Assembly (NCBI GenBank): GCA_038227745.1
Contig: JBBRPS010000295.1
Span: 1 to 11,450, forward strand
Reading direction: 5' to 3'
Length of the DNA stretch: 11,450 nt
DNA from: DASPXY01 sp038227745
GTDB lineage: Bacteria > Planctomycetota > Planctomycetia > Gemmatales > Gemmataceae
Of this stretch, positions 1 to 6,184 are shown one piece after another (position 1 is the stretch's first letter; every line of letters starts with the position of its first letter). Below the pieces are notes generated by a model. That model ran no database searches and was not told the origin of the DNA. It saw nothing but the letters and a program-made list of their open reading frames with translations. The position numbers and the translations under genes were made by a program.

Positions 1-31
1 AACGGGACATTCTCATGCCAAGCTACCGCAA

Positions 32-2680
32 TCAGGACGATCCTTCAAGCATTCCCTCGTCGTCCCGAGGGGGAGTCAGCCGCCGGCCCACAAATTCCTC
101 CTCCACCTTGGTCAGCTCGGTGCGCAGGCGCTGGATCTCGCGGAAGCACCCGTGTACGTCCTGTTTCGCCTTTTCCGGCAGCCCCTTCGCGCCCTCCGCG
201 AGCCTGTCCAGCTTCGCCACCAGATCCGCACGGCCGCGGCGGCTCGCCTTTTTGCGCAGGTCGTCGAAGGCGTAGCCGAACTCGCGAACCTCCTGGACGG
301 CGTCCTGAGGAGTTGGCGGGCGGCGCGGCAATTCCCCCGACCCCGGCAGGCGCTCGCGCTGCAGCTGGTCGAGGTACGCCGCGAACTTGTTCAGGTTCTC
401 GAAGCACTCGCGGTAGAGGGTCTGGTTGCGGTCCTCGTAGGCCTGCTCGGCGTAGCGCTCCTGGGCGTAGACCTGCTCGAACAACTCCTCGCGGTTGCGG
501 CCGGTGCGGTCGGCGACGGCGCCGGCCTGCATCAGGCAGTGCTTGACGAGCTGCGCGAAGCGCGGCCACGGCGGCTCGAGGATCTGTGTCCGCGCCGTCT
601 CCATCTGTCCCACCAGGTCGCGCAGCTCGGCCATGCGCTGAATCGCCTTCGGCTCGTCCTCGTAGCGCATGGCCTCGTCGAGGTCCTGCACCAGCCGGGC
701 GAGCTGCGCCTTCATGCGCGTGCGGTAGCTGCCGCTGAACTCGCCGAGCAGCGCCTCGACCTGGCGGCGGACCTGGTCGATCTCGGCGCGGGTGGGCGGC
801 TTCGGCGGCGGCGCCGCCTCGATGGAGATGGTTTCGGCACGGCCGGCGAGCGGCACCGCCACCTTGACGCGAAGGGTGTGCTTGACGTCGATCTCCAGCT
901 CGATCTCCACCGCCGTGTCCACCGGCAGCTCGCGGTCGAGGTTGTCGATCACCAGCTGCTTGATGACGCGGTTCTCCTCGTAGACCGGCACGACGATGCG
1001 CCCCGCCTGATCGACGGTGCGGCAGGTGCAGCGAAAGCTCCCCGGCAGGGTGGCGCCGACCGGGGCGATGACCTGGCGGACGCGCTGGCGGGCGCGGTTG
1101 AGCACCTCGATCTGCAGCGGCTTGGTGATGAGCTGCGTCGGCATGACGGCCTGGCCCAGCCGCCGTCCCTGGCGCGTGTGGCGGACCGCGACCGTGACCG
1201 CCGCCAGCTCGCGCCCCGGGGCGTCGCACACCGTCAGCCGGAAGGCGTTGTCCGTCTCGGGGACCAGGTTCACTTCTTGCGCGAACGTGCCCTGCCCGTC
1301 GAGGAACGCTTCCTCGACCATGCCGGTCGCCAGGGCCTCGACGCGCACCGAGGCGCCGTCGCACAGCTCGGCGGGGCCGCGGACGATGCCGGTCAGCGTG
1401 TGCCGTTGGTCGCGCGTCGTCGGCGGGCTGGTCACATGGAGTTCAAAGCCCACGGGGTGCACCCCGTGGGCTTTCAGCAGGTAGCGCGTGCCGTAGCTGG
1501 CGGCGCGGAGGGCGGCGCCGTAGGCGACGCACAGGTCCGGCTCGTGCAGCAGCGGCTCGGTGCTGCGCGTGTGCTCGGGCAGGTCGGGGTTGCAGAAGGC
1601 GGCGCGCACCGTCTCGCGCACCAGCGGAATGCGGCTCGAGCCGCCGACGAGGATGACGTGGTCGATGCCGGAGAGTGTCAGGTCGGCTTTCGCGCGGGCG
1701 CGGTGCAGGGCCTCGTGACAGCACTCGATGGTGCGCTCGACCTTGTCGCGGATGAGGCGGTGGAAGGTCGCGCGGTCCACCTCGAACTCCACCGGCACCG
1801 GCAGGCCGTCGGCGTCGCGCAGCAGGTCGGGGACGCTGCGGCTGACGACCTCGCGCTCGGACAGCTCAACCTTGACGCGCTCGGCGAGGTGGACCAGCCG
1901 GGCGAAGTTGGCGGCGCCCTCGGCGACGGCCAGGTCGAAGTTGACGCGCTTGCCGCGGTCGCCGAGGAGGGACTGAAGGTGCGAGGCGAGGAGGCGGTCG
2001 AAGTCGTCGCCGCCGAGGAACGGGTCGCCGCTGACGCTGAGGACCTCGTAGTCGCCCCACTGCTTACGGATGACGGAGACGTCGAAGGTGCCGCCGCCGA
2101 GGTCGTAGACGAGGTAGCCGGCGTCGTCGTGGTCACACGCCCAGGAGTAATAGATGGCGGCGGCGGTCGGTTCGTGGAGCAGCTCGATGACCTCGAAGCC
2201 GGCCAGCTCGCCGGCCTGGCGCGTGGCCTCGATCTGGTTGTGGTTGAAGTAGGCCGGCATGGTGACGATGGCGGCGTCGAGGAGGTAGCGCGTGTCGTTG
2301 AGGGTGCGGGCCATGACGTCGCGCAGGTGGGTCAGGATGCGCGCCGAGACCTGCGGCGGCGTGAGCTGCTCGGGACCGACGGGGAAGGTGCGGCCCAGGC
2401 CCATGAAGCGCTTGACGGAGGCGACGGCCTTCGCGCGGTCGGGGAGTGACGCGGCGGGCCGACCGACGACCACGCGGCCCCCCCCTTCGCCCCCGTCGGA
2501 GCTTTCGCGGTAGGCGACGACGGAGGGGAAGGTACGGCGGCCGGCTTCGTCCTGGCCGGTAAGGAGGACGCTGTCGGTCGGGTCGAGGAGAGCGATGACG
2601 CTGTTGGTGGTGCCCAGGTCAATGCCGACGGCTTTGCGGATGCCGGGGGAGGCGAGGGGGGAAGCGGGGGTGCTGCTCAC
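32..2680 (-). CDS. Hsp70-family (DnaK-like) chaperone with extended C-terminal half
   Basis: About 882 residues from a GTG start at 2680; a GAGG ribosome site lies 6 bases upstream. The frame stays open to an ATG at 2878, but that extension would be read through a terminator hairpin and a structured leader, so I reject it. The N-terminal 400 residues are a complete actin-like ATPase domain: phosphate-1 loop IDLGTTNS near residue 20, EPTAAAIYYS near 170, phosphate-2 loop DLGGGTFD near 195 and adenosine motif VGGSSRIP near 345. The rest departs from DnaK (about 640 residues). The usual DVLLLDVTPLSLG linker is missing, and about 110 residues of beta-rich sequence are inserted. A recognisable substrate-binding beta domain follows (about 518-610, with VVPVYEENR and EIELEID), then about 260 mostly helical, charged residues. 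It is not the housekeeping DnaK: no dnaJ or grpE neighbours and no CIRCE operator are seen. Its clients are unknown. The family call is certain; the role is not. Confidence 0.95.
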   Translation of the reverse strand: MSSTPASPLASPGIRKAVGIDLGTTNSVIALLDPTDSVLLTGQDEAGRRTFPSVVAYRESSDGGEGGGRVVVGRPAASLPDRAKAVASVKRFMGLGRTFPVGPEQLTPPQVSARILTHLRDVMARTLNDTRYLLDAAIVTMPAYFNHNQIEATRQAGELAGFEVIELLHEPTAAAIYYSWACDHDDAGYLVYDLGGGTFDVSVIRKQWGDYEVLSVSGDPFLGGDDFDRLLASHLQSLLGDRGKRVNFDLAVAEGAANFARLVHLAERVKVELSEREVVSRSVPDLLRDADGLPVPVEFEVDRATFHRLIRDKVERTIECCHEALHRARAKADLTLSGIDHVILVGGSSRIPLVRETVRAAFCNPDLPEHTRSTEPLLHEPDLCVAYGAALRAASYGTRYLLKAHGVHPVGFELHVTSPPTTRDQRHTLTGIVRGPAELCDGASVRVEALATGMVEEAFLDGQGTFAQEVNLVPETDNAFRLTVCDAPGRELAAVTVAVRHTRQGRRLGQAVMPTQLITKPLQIEVLNRARQRVRQVIAPVGATLPGSFRCTCRTVDQAGRIVVPVYEENRVIKQLVIDNLDRELPVDTAVEIELEIDVKHTLRVKVAVPLAGRAETISIEAAPPPKPPTRAEIDQVRRQVEALLGEFSGSYRTRMKAQLARLVQDLDEAMRYEDEPKAIQRMAELRDLVGQMETARTQILEPPWPRFAQLVKHCLMQAGAVADRTGRNREELFEQVYAQERYAEQAYEDRNQTLYRECFENLNKFAAYLDQLQRERLPGSGELPRRPPTPQDAVQEVREFGYAFDDLRKKASRRGRADLVAKLDRLAEGAKGLPEKAKQDVHGCFREIQRLRTELTKVEEEFVGRRLTPPRDDEGMLEGSS
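1445..1474. repeat. Perfect 30-bp palindrome inside the Hsp70 gene
   Basis: The two 15-base arms (left arm AAAGCCCACGGGGTG) are exact reverse complements with no spacer. In the Hsp70 frame the palindrome codes for KAHGVHPVGF (about residues 403-412), at the boundary between the ATPase domain and the C-terminal half. This looks like a small palindromic repeat of the REP type that landed in frame at a tolerated site. Whether it recurs elsewhere in the genome cannot be seen here. Confidence 0.85.
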
Positions 2681-2693
2681 GAGGGGCCTCGAC

Positions 2694-2731
2694 AAAAAAA
2701 GGAACCCGTTTTCGTCGGGAAAACGGGTTCC
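2694..2731 (-). terminator. Intrinsic terminator or attenuator just before the Hsp70 start
   Basis: A perfect 13-bp stem (2701-2713 with 2719-2731, arm GGAACCCGTTTTC) has a 5-base loop. On the minus strand it is followed directly by seven T residues (2700 to 2694). The T-run ends 13 bases before the GTG of the Hsp70 gene, leaving no room for a separate promoter between them. Any Hsp70 message must therefore read through this site or start within it. Confidence 0.85.
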
Positions 2732-2732
2732 T

Positions 2733-2778
2733 GCCCCTGGTGGGGCGCTGCTTACCCAGCCCCGGCCCGTTGGCCGGG
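2733..2778 (-). other. Two hairpins between repeat copy A and the terminator
   Basis: Perfect small stem-loops: 2761-2778 (7-bp stem CCCGGCC/GGCCGGG, 4-base loop) and 2733-2746 (5-bp stem GCCCC/GGGGC, 4-base loop). They lead straight into the terminator stem, so on the minus strand the leader ends in three consecutive hairpins. Confidence 0.6.
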
Positions 2779-2805
2779 AGCACTGCTGCGCTGCGAAGAC
2801 GTCGC

Positions 2806-2920
2806 CGGGGTGGGATCGGTGTGTACTTATCAGGTTTTTCGGGGGAACGGTGCGGTCGCAACTGGCGACCGGAGCCACCCGAAGCCGTATGTGCCGAGAT
2901 CGACCGAGCGACGGACTCCG
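2806..2920 (-). repeat. Structured direct repeat, copy A
   Basis: Shares two blocks with copy B about 180 bases away. Positions 2807-2837 match 2987-3017 at 25 of 31 bases, including TACTTATC. Positions 2886-2901 match 3081-3096 exactly over 16 bases (CGTATGTGCCGAGATC, plus-strand sense). Inside, 2838-2843 pairs with 2878-2883 (TTCGGG/CCCGAA), and a 7-bp hairpin sits at 2853-2871. The ends can pair (2806-2811 with 2915-2920). Confidence 0.7.
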
Positions 2921-2985
2921 CCTTCAGACTCGTTCATAGGATCGACTTGCGCACCTCCTTGGTCGTAAGTTACGAGGCCCGCCAG

Positions 2986-3117
2986 CGGGGTGAGATTGGA
3001 GGCTACTTATCGGGTTTCCCAGGGCCCTGACGGATCAGCGCTTGCGAAGCGTGGAGAGAGACTCCAGAGCCACCTGGAAACGTATGTGCCGAGATCCAAC
3101 CTGGCGACGGACCCCCG
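2986..3117 (-). repeat. Structured direct repeat, copy B
   Basis: Second copy of the element. The inner stem sits where copy A has TTCGGG/CCCGAA, but uses different bases: 3014-3023 pairs with 3073-3081 (9 bp, one bulged C). This is a compensatory change that keeps pairing. Apical hairpins are at 3039-3051 (CGCTT/AAGCG) and 3052-3066 (TGGAG/CTCCA); the second has no partner in copy A and explains most of the length difference. The outer arms 2986-2991 and 3111-3117 can pair with one bulge. Confidence 0.7.
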
Positions 3118-3264
3118 GGTGTGTGAGGCTTCCCCTCAACTCGGGCTCCTCGTCGGAGCACCACGGTCGGTAGCCGTTCGGGAAGGAGCGTTGTCCGCTC
3201 CACCGCCGCGGCGACCTGGTTGACGGACGTTTGGCACGTGCCTGGGAGAAGCCTTAACCACTTG

Positions 3265-3294
3265 TTTATATACACGCGGCGCGGCGCCGGTCAA
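3265..3294 (-). promoter_or_regulatory. Sigma70-like promoter for the Hsp70 leader
   Basis: On the minus strand, TTGACC (3294-3289) is followed after 16 bases by TATATA (3272-3267), or after 18 bases by TATAAA (3270-3265). This AT-rich -10 stands out in very GC-rich surroundings. It points into the structured leader and the Hsp70 gene, with a start expected near 3258. No heat-shock (CIRCE) operator is visible. Confidence 0.65.
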
Positions 3295-3397
3295 GGACTT
3301 TCTCGTTTTTTTCTCGAATTTGCGGGCGTGCTGTCGGGGCGTTTCGCGCGCTGTTCCCGGCCCCGGAAAGGGCTTGCCGTTTCGCGCCGTGCGACGG

Positions 3398-3434
3398 CGG
3401 CACGGGGGACTGATTCTATCAGTCCCCCGTGCCG
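3398..3434 (-). terminator. Strong hairpin 32 bases after the enolase stop
   Basis: A perfect 17-bp stem (3398-3414 with 3418-3434, arm CGGCACGGGGGACTGAT) has a 3-base loop. It lies just downstream of the enolase stop codon. No T-run follows on either strand, so it may end or stabilise the enolase transcript without being a classical intrinsic terminator. The bases between it and the Hsp70-leader promoter (3295-3397) show no gene. Confidence 0.55.
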
Positions 3435-3466
3435 ATGCACGCGCCTTCCCCCGCCTTCCGCCCGCC

Positions 3467-4771
3467 TCAGCGCCGCGCCGCCGGCCACAGCTCGGCCCCG
3501 TAGCGGGCGCTCGCCCCCAGGTCTTCCTCGATGCGCAGCAACTGGTTGTACTTGGCGACGCGGTCGGTGCGGCTCGTCGAGCCGGTCTTGATCTGCCCCG
3601 CGTTCGTCGCCACGGCGATGTCCGCGATCGTCGTGTCCTCTGTCTCGCCGCTGCGGTGGCTGATGATCGCCGTGTAGCCGTTCCGCCGCGCCAGCTCGAT
3701 CGCGTCCAGCGTCTCCGTCAGCGTGCCGATCTGGTTTACCTTGATCAGGATGCTGTTGCCCGCACCCTTGTCGAGGCCCTCCTGCAGCCGCTTCGTGTTC
3801 GTGACGAACAGGTCGTCGCCGACCAGCTGCACCTTGGCGCCCAGCTCGCGCGTCAACTTCTGCCAGCCGGCCCAGTCGTCCTCCGCCAGGCCGTCCTCGA
3901 TCGAGCGGATCGGCCATTTCGCACAATAGCCCTTCCACAACTCGATCATCTCGTCGGTACTGGCGACGTGGTCCGGCCGGCTCTTGAAGAAGCAGTAGCC
4001 CGTCTTGCCGCGCTTCTTCGCCTCGTCGTACAGCTCCGTGGTCGCCGGGTCGAGAGCGAAGACGATCTGCTCGCCCAATTTGTAGCCGGCCTTCTCGATG
4101 GCCTTCGCGAGGACCTCGAAGGCCTCGTCGGTGCTCTTGAGGCTGGGGGCAAAGCCGCCCTCGTCGCCGACGGCGGTGTTGAGGTGGCGGTCGTGCAGGA
4201 CGTTCTTGAGATGGTGGAAGACCTCGGCGCCCATCCGCAGCGCCTCGCGGAACGAGGGGGCGCCGAGCGGCACGATCATGAACTCCTGGAAATCGACGTT
4301 GTTGTCGGCGTGCTTGCCGCCGTTGAGGATGTTCATCATCGGCACGGGCAGGTACTTGGCGTTGGCGCCGCCGAGGTAGCGGTACAGCGGCAGGCCGACC
4401 GACGCCGCTGCCGCGTGCGCCACGGCGAGCGAGACCCCCAGCACGGCGTTGGCGCCGAGCTTGGCCTTGTTCGGCGTGCCGTCGAGGTCGCAGAGGAGCT
4501 GGTCGATGGCGGGTTGCTCGAAGGCGTTCTGTTCGAGGAGGGCGGGGGCGATGGTCTCGTTGACGTGGTGGACGGCCTTCAGGACGCCGCGGCCGAGGAA
4601 GCGGGCCTTGTCGCCGTCGCGCAGCTCGACGGCCTCGTGGGCGCCGGTGCTGGCGCCGCTGGGGACGGCGGCGCGGCCGCTGGCGCCGTCCGCGAGGATG
4701 ACTTCGACCTCGACGGTCGGGTTGCCGCGGCTGTCGAGGATTTCCCGGCCGTGGATGCTCTGGATGTCCAT
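3467..4771 (-). CDS. eno: Enolase (2-phosphoglycerate dehydratase)
   Basis: Cytoplasmic glycolytic enzyme interconverting 2-phosphoglycerate and phosphoenolpyruvate; Mg-dependent. The protein has 434 residues, the usual bacterial length, and starts MDIQSIHGREILDSRGNPT at an ATG. A TTG one codon upstream is less likely. The family motifs are in order: GGKHADNNVDFQEF near residue 155, GDEGGFAPS with the general-acid Glu near 205, metal ligands in FALDP (near 242), SIEDGLAEDDW (near 290) and VGDDLFVTN (near 317), the general-base Lys in IKVNQIGT (near 340), and HRSGETEDT near 370. The late loop reads IKTGSTSRTDR where many enolases have GAPCRSDR, a mild variation. No clear Shine-Dalgarno is seen: a long inverted repeat begins 4 bases before the start codon. 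A strong hairpin follows the stop. The gene appears to stand alone. Confidence 0.98.
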   Translation of the reverse strand: MDIQSIHGREILDSRGNPTVEVEVILADGASGRAAVPSGASTGAHEAVELRDGDKARFLGRGVLKAVHHVNETIAPALLEQNAFEQPAIDQLLCDLDGTPNKAKLGANAVLGVSLAVAHAAAASVGLPLYRYLGGANAKYLPVPMMNILNGGKHADNNVDFQEFMIVPLGAPSFREALRMGAEVFHHLKNVLHDRHLNTAVGDEGGFAPSLKSTDEAFEVLAKAIEKAGYKLGEQIVFALDPATTELYDEAKKRGKTGYCFFKSRPDHVASTDEMIELWKGYCAKWPIRSIEDGLAEDDWAGWQKLTRELGAKVQLVGDDLFVTNTKRLQEGLDKGAGNSILIKVNQIGTLTETLDAIELARRNGYTAIISHRSGETEDTTIADIAVATNAGQIKTGSTSRTDRVAKYNQLLRIEEDLGASARYGAELWPAARR

Positions 4772-4775
4772 CAAT

Positions 4776-4885
4776 GCCCCAGGAAAGAGTAAAAAGTAGA
4801 AAGTGAGAAGGAAAAAGGAGAGACGGCTCGCAGCCGTCGCTCACTTTCCACTTTTCACTTTCTCCTTTTTACTCTTTCCTGGGGC
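4776..4885. repeat. 110-bp inverted repeat abutting the enolase start (MITE-like)
   Basis: The ends are near-perfect inverted arms. GCCCCAGGAAAGAGTAAAAA and its continuation (about 30 bases, one mismatch) match the reverse complement of the other end; the centre is a shorter imperfect stem around GACGGCT/CAGCCGTC. It is AT- and purine-rich on one arm, unlike its surroundings, and contains no gene. It looks like a small non-autonomous palindromic element. Any enolase transcript starting upstream would carry it as a long hairpin ending 4 bases before the ATG. Confidence 0.75.
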
Positions 4886-4896
4886 GATGAAAAGAA

Positions 4897-5009
4897 GGGG
4901 GCCCCGGCAGGGGGTCGTGGCAGTTGGACCAGCCTGCGGGGGTAACAACCGGGGAGTCGTGGCGGTCGTCAGGCGGTCCGGGGCAAGCGTCTAGAGTGCC
5001 GGGGCCCCC
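4897..5009. other. Nested long stem-loop in the non-coding region upstream of enolase
   Basis: The outer arms are a perfect 13-bp pair (4897-4909 GGGGGCCCCGGCA with 4997-5009). Inside, 4926-4936 pairs with 4970-4979 (10 bp, one bulged A), and ACCG/CGGT can pair near the tip. On the minus strand the outer stem is followed by TTCTTTT, a T-rich tail that could make it a terminator or the 3' end of a small RNA. Strand and function are undecided. Confidence 0.5.
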
Positions 5010-5018
5010 AAGAGGGTC

Positions 5019-5082
5019 GGCCGCAGGCGATCCGTCGGAGGCGTGAAGCGGGGGTGGTTCACGTCCCGACGGATCGAGGCCG
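5019..5082. other. Second nested stem-loop beside the first
   Basis: A perfect 10-bp stem CGATCCGTCG/CGACGGATCG (5028-5037 with 5067-5076) encloses a 6-bp stem CGTGAA/TTCACG (5042-5047 with 5058-5063). An outer GC extension pairs 5019-5023 with 5078-5082. With the preceding stem-loop it makes 4897-5082 strongly foldable and gene-free. From 5083 to 5206 I see only minor hairpins. Confidence 0.5.
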
Positions 5083-5206
5083 CGCGGGGCGAGCGGGGTA
5101 ACGTTCCCCTCCTGGGACGTCGCGTTCGCTGCCCTGCGTTGCCGCTTCCTTGCGGCCTGTTGTTCGTCCCTGTTGCGTCTCGTGTCATTCCGTTTCACTG
5201 CGGCGT

Positions 5207-5237
5207 TGACAGGGTTAGTTATCGGCCGCGGTACGGG
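5207..5237 (+). promoter_or_regulatory. Possible promoter upstream of the HAD hydrolase
   Basis: A perfect -35 hexamer TTGACA (5207-5212) is seen, but the best -10 candidate, TACGGG at 5232-5237, is poor and has a long 19-base spacer. It points to the HAD gene 240 bases downstream; the second inverted repeat lies between them. Confidence 0.3.
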
Positions 5238-5326
5238 ATGACTTGAGCAGCGAACCGAGAGAAAACGGTGAAGGACCGCAGACCACGGGAGCGGGCGGGG
5301 GCGGACAATATCGGCGAGCCGGGGCG

Positions 5327-5436
5327 GCTTTGGAGTGCGGCGCTCGGCGCCGCTTTCTCTCTTTCTTTGTCCGGCTCCGGGCTTCAGGGGAGGAAAAGAA
5401 AGACCGAAAGCGGCGCCGAGCGCCGCACTCCAAAGC
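5327..5436. repeat. 110-bp inverted repeat with 31-bp perfect arms (MITE-like)
   Basis: Arms 5327-5357 and 5406-5436 are exact reverse complements (each begins or ends with GCTTTGGAGTGCGGCGCTCG or its complement). Pairing continues inward imperfectly through CTTTCTTT/AAAGAAAG tracts, and outward by GGGGCG/CGCCCC (5321-5326 with 5438-5443). There is no coding potential beyond read-through frames. It looks like a small palindromic mobile element. It ends 40 bases before the HAD start codon and would form a giant hairpin in that gene's leader. Confidence 0.8.
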
Positions 5437-5476
5437 ACGCCCCCTGCATCCGGGCCGGACTTACCTGGAGAAACGA

Positions 5477-6184
5477 ATGAGTGAGGCAACGAAGGCTGGC
5501 ACCGCCATCAGGGCGGTCTTCTTCGACGCGGTCGGCACCCTGATCTACCCCGACCCACCCGCCGCCGCCGTCTACGCGGAGGTTGGCCGGCGTCACGACA
5601 GCCGCCTCTCCGCCGCCGCTCTCGGGGAGCGCTTCCGCGCGGCGTTCCTGCGCGAGGAGGCGTTCGACCAGGCGAACGGTTTGCGGACGAGTGAGGAGCG
5701 CGAGCTGCGGCGCTGGCGGAACATCGTCGCCGAGGTGCTCGATGACGTCGGCAATGGTGCCGCCTGCTTCGAGGAGCTGTACCACCATTTCAGCTTGCCC
5801 GCCGCGTGGCGCTGCGAGGAAGACGCGGCCGAGGTGCTGGAGGTGCTCGCGGGCCGCGGCTACGTCCTGGGCATGGCGTCGAACTACGACCACCGGCTGC
5901 GCTCGGTCGTCGAGGGGCGGCCGGAGCTGCGCCCGCTCACGCACCTGGTCATCAGCTCGGAAGTCGGCTGGCGGAAACCGGCGCCCGAGTTCTTCGCCGC
6001 CGCCGCGGCGCGGGTCGGCTTGCCGGCGCGGCAGGTGCTCTACGTCGGCGACGACCGGCTCAACGACCTCGAAGGCGGCCGCGCCGCGGGCAGCCCCGTC
6101 GTCTTCTTCGACCCGCGCGGCAAGGCTGTCGACGTGGGCGGGCGGATCACCCGCTTGACGGAGGTGCTTGCTCTCCTTCCGTAG
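5477..6184 (+). CDS. HAD-superfamily hydrolase (subfamily IA type)
   Basis: 235 residues from the ATG at 5477, with GGAG 6 bases upstream. The frame is open further back (to 5243) only through the inverted repeat, so the shorter start is preferred. The Rossmann-type HAD core is complete: motif I FFDAVGTLI with nucleophile Asp17, motif II MASN near 133-136, motif III Lys in WRKPAPEFF near 167, and motif IV GDDRLND near 191. The residue two after the nucleophile is Val, not the Asp general acid of classical HAD phosphatases. Dehalogenase-like and DREG-2-like members also vary here, so phosphatase activity on small phosphorylated metabolites is possible but unproven. The segment between motifs I and II (about residues 25-115) has the helical-cap length of subfamily I. 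The 3' end overlaps the convergent kinase-phosphatase gene by 38 bases. The substrate cannot be read from the sequence. Confidence 0.9.
   Translation: MSEATKAGTAIRAVFFDAVGTLIYPDPPAAAVYAEVGRRHDSRLSAAALGERFRAAFLREEAFDQANGLRTSEERELRRWRNIVAEVLDDVGNGAACFEELYHHFSLPAAWRCEEDAAEVLEVLAGRGYVLGMASNYDHRLRSVVEGRPELRPLTHLVISSEVGWRKPAPEFFAAAAARVGLPARQVLYVGDDRLNDLEGGRAAGSPVVFFDPRGKAVDVGGRITRLTEVLALLP

Larger units (their letters stand above)
2694..3258 (-). ncRNA. Candidate long structured leader or non-coding RNA upstream of Hsp70
   Basis: This stretch of about 565 bases lies between a sigma70-like promoter (3265-3294) and the terminator (2694-2731), both on the minus strand. No convincing protein gene is present. 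It contains a 5' domain with hairpins (3186-3202 and 3148-3162), two diverged copies of one fold (3117-2986 and 2920-2806), and hairpins 2761-2778 and 2733-2746 before the terminator. Conservation between the copies is concentrated in short blocks and in paired stems, as expected for RNA. I do not recognise a known family: tmRNA, RNase P, SRP and 6S hallmarks are absent. The strand is inferred from promoter and terminator. One closing-stem pair in the 2806-2920 copy would be G-U on the plus strand but A-C on the minus, so the strand is not settled. Confidence 0.55.

Noticed and set aside
152..2449. Very long open frame on the plus strand opposite the Hsp70 gene
   Set aside because: It is a mirror of a high-GC coding region; the translation is low-complexity (rich in A, V, L, R, D, G) with no domain, while the minus strand encodes a clear Hsp70.
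2681..2878. N-terminal extension of Hsp70 to the ATG at 2878
   Set aside because: It would translate the terminator hairpin, its T-run and part of repeat copy A; the residues resemble no Hsp70 N-terminus.
2806..3117. CRISPR array
   Set aside because: There are only two diverged copies of a unit over 100 bases with length differences; no short identical repeats, spacers or cas genes are present.
3003..3275. 90-residue minus-strand open frame in the Hsp70 leader
   Set aside because: Its GTG start lies upstream of and overlaps the -10 box of the predicted promoter, it has no ribosome site, and the DNA is conserved between repeat copies as stems rather than codons.
3320..4792. 490-residue open frame opposite enolase
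   Set aside because: Antisense shadow of enolase with no recognisable motif and biased composition.
4776..5436. The two 110-bp inverted repeats as ends of one composite transposon
   Set aside because: Their arm sequences differ and no transposase lies between them.
5243..5476. N-terminal extension of the HAD protein
   Set aside because: It reads through the 110-bp inverted repeat; a good ribosome site precedes the ATG at 5477, just before the HAD fold begins.
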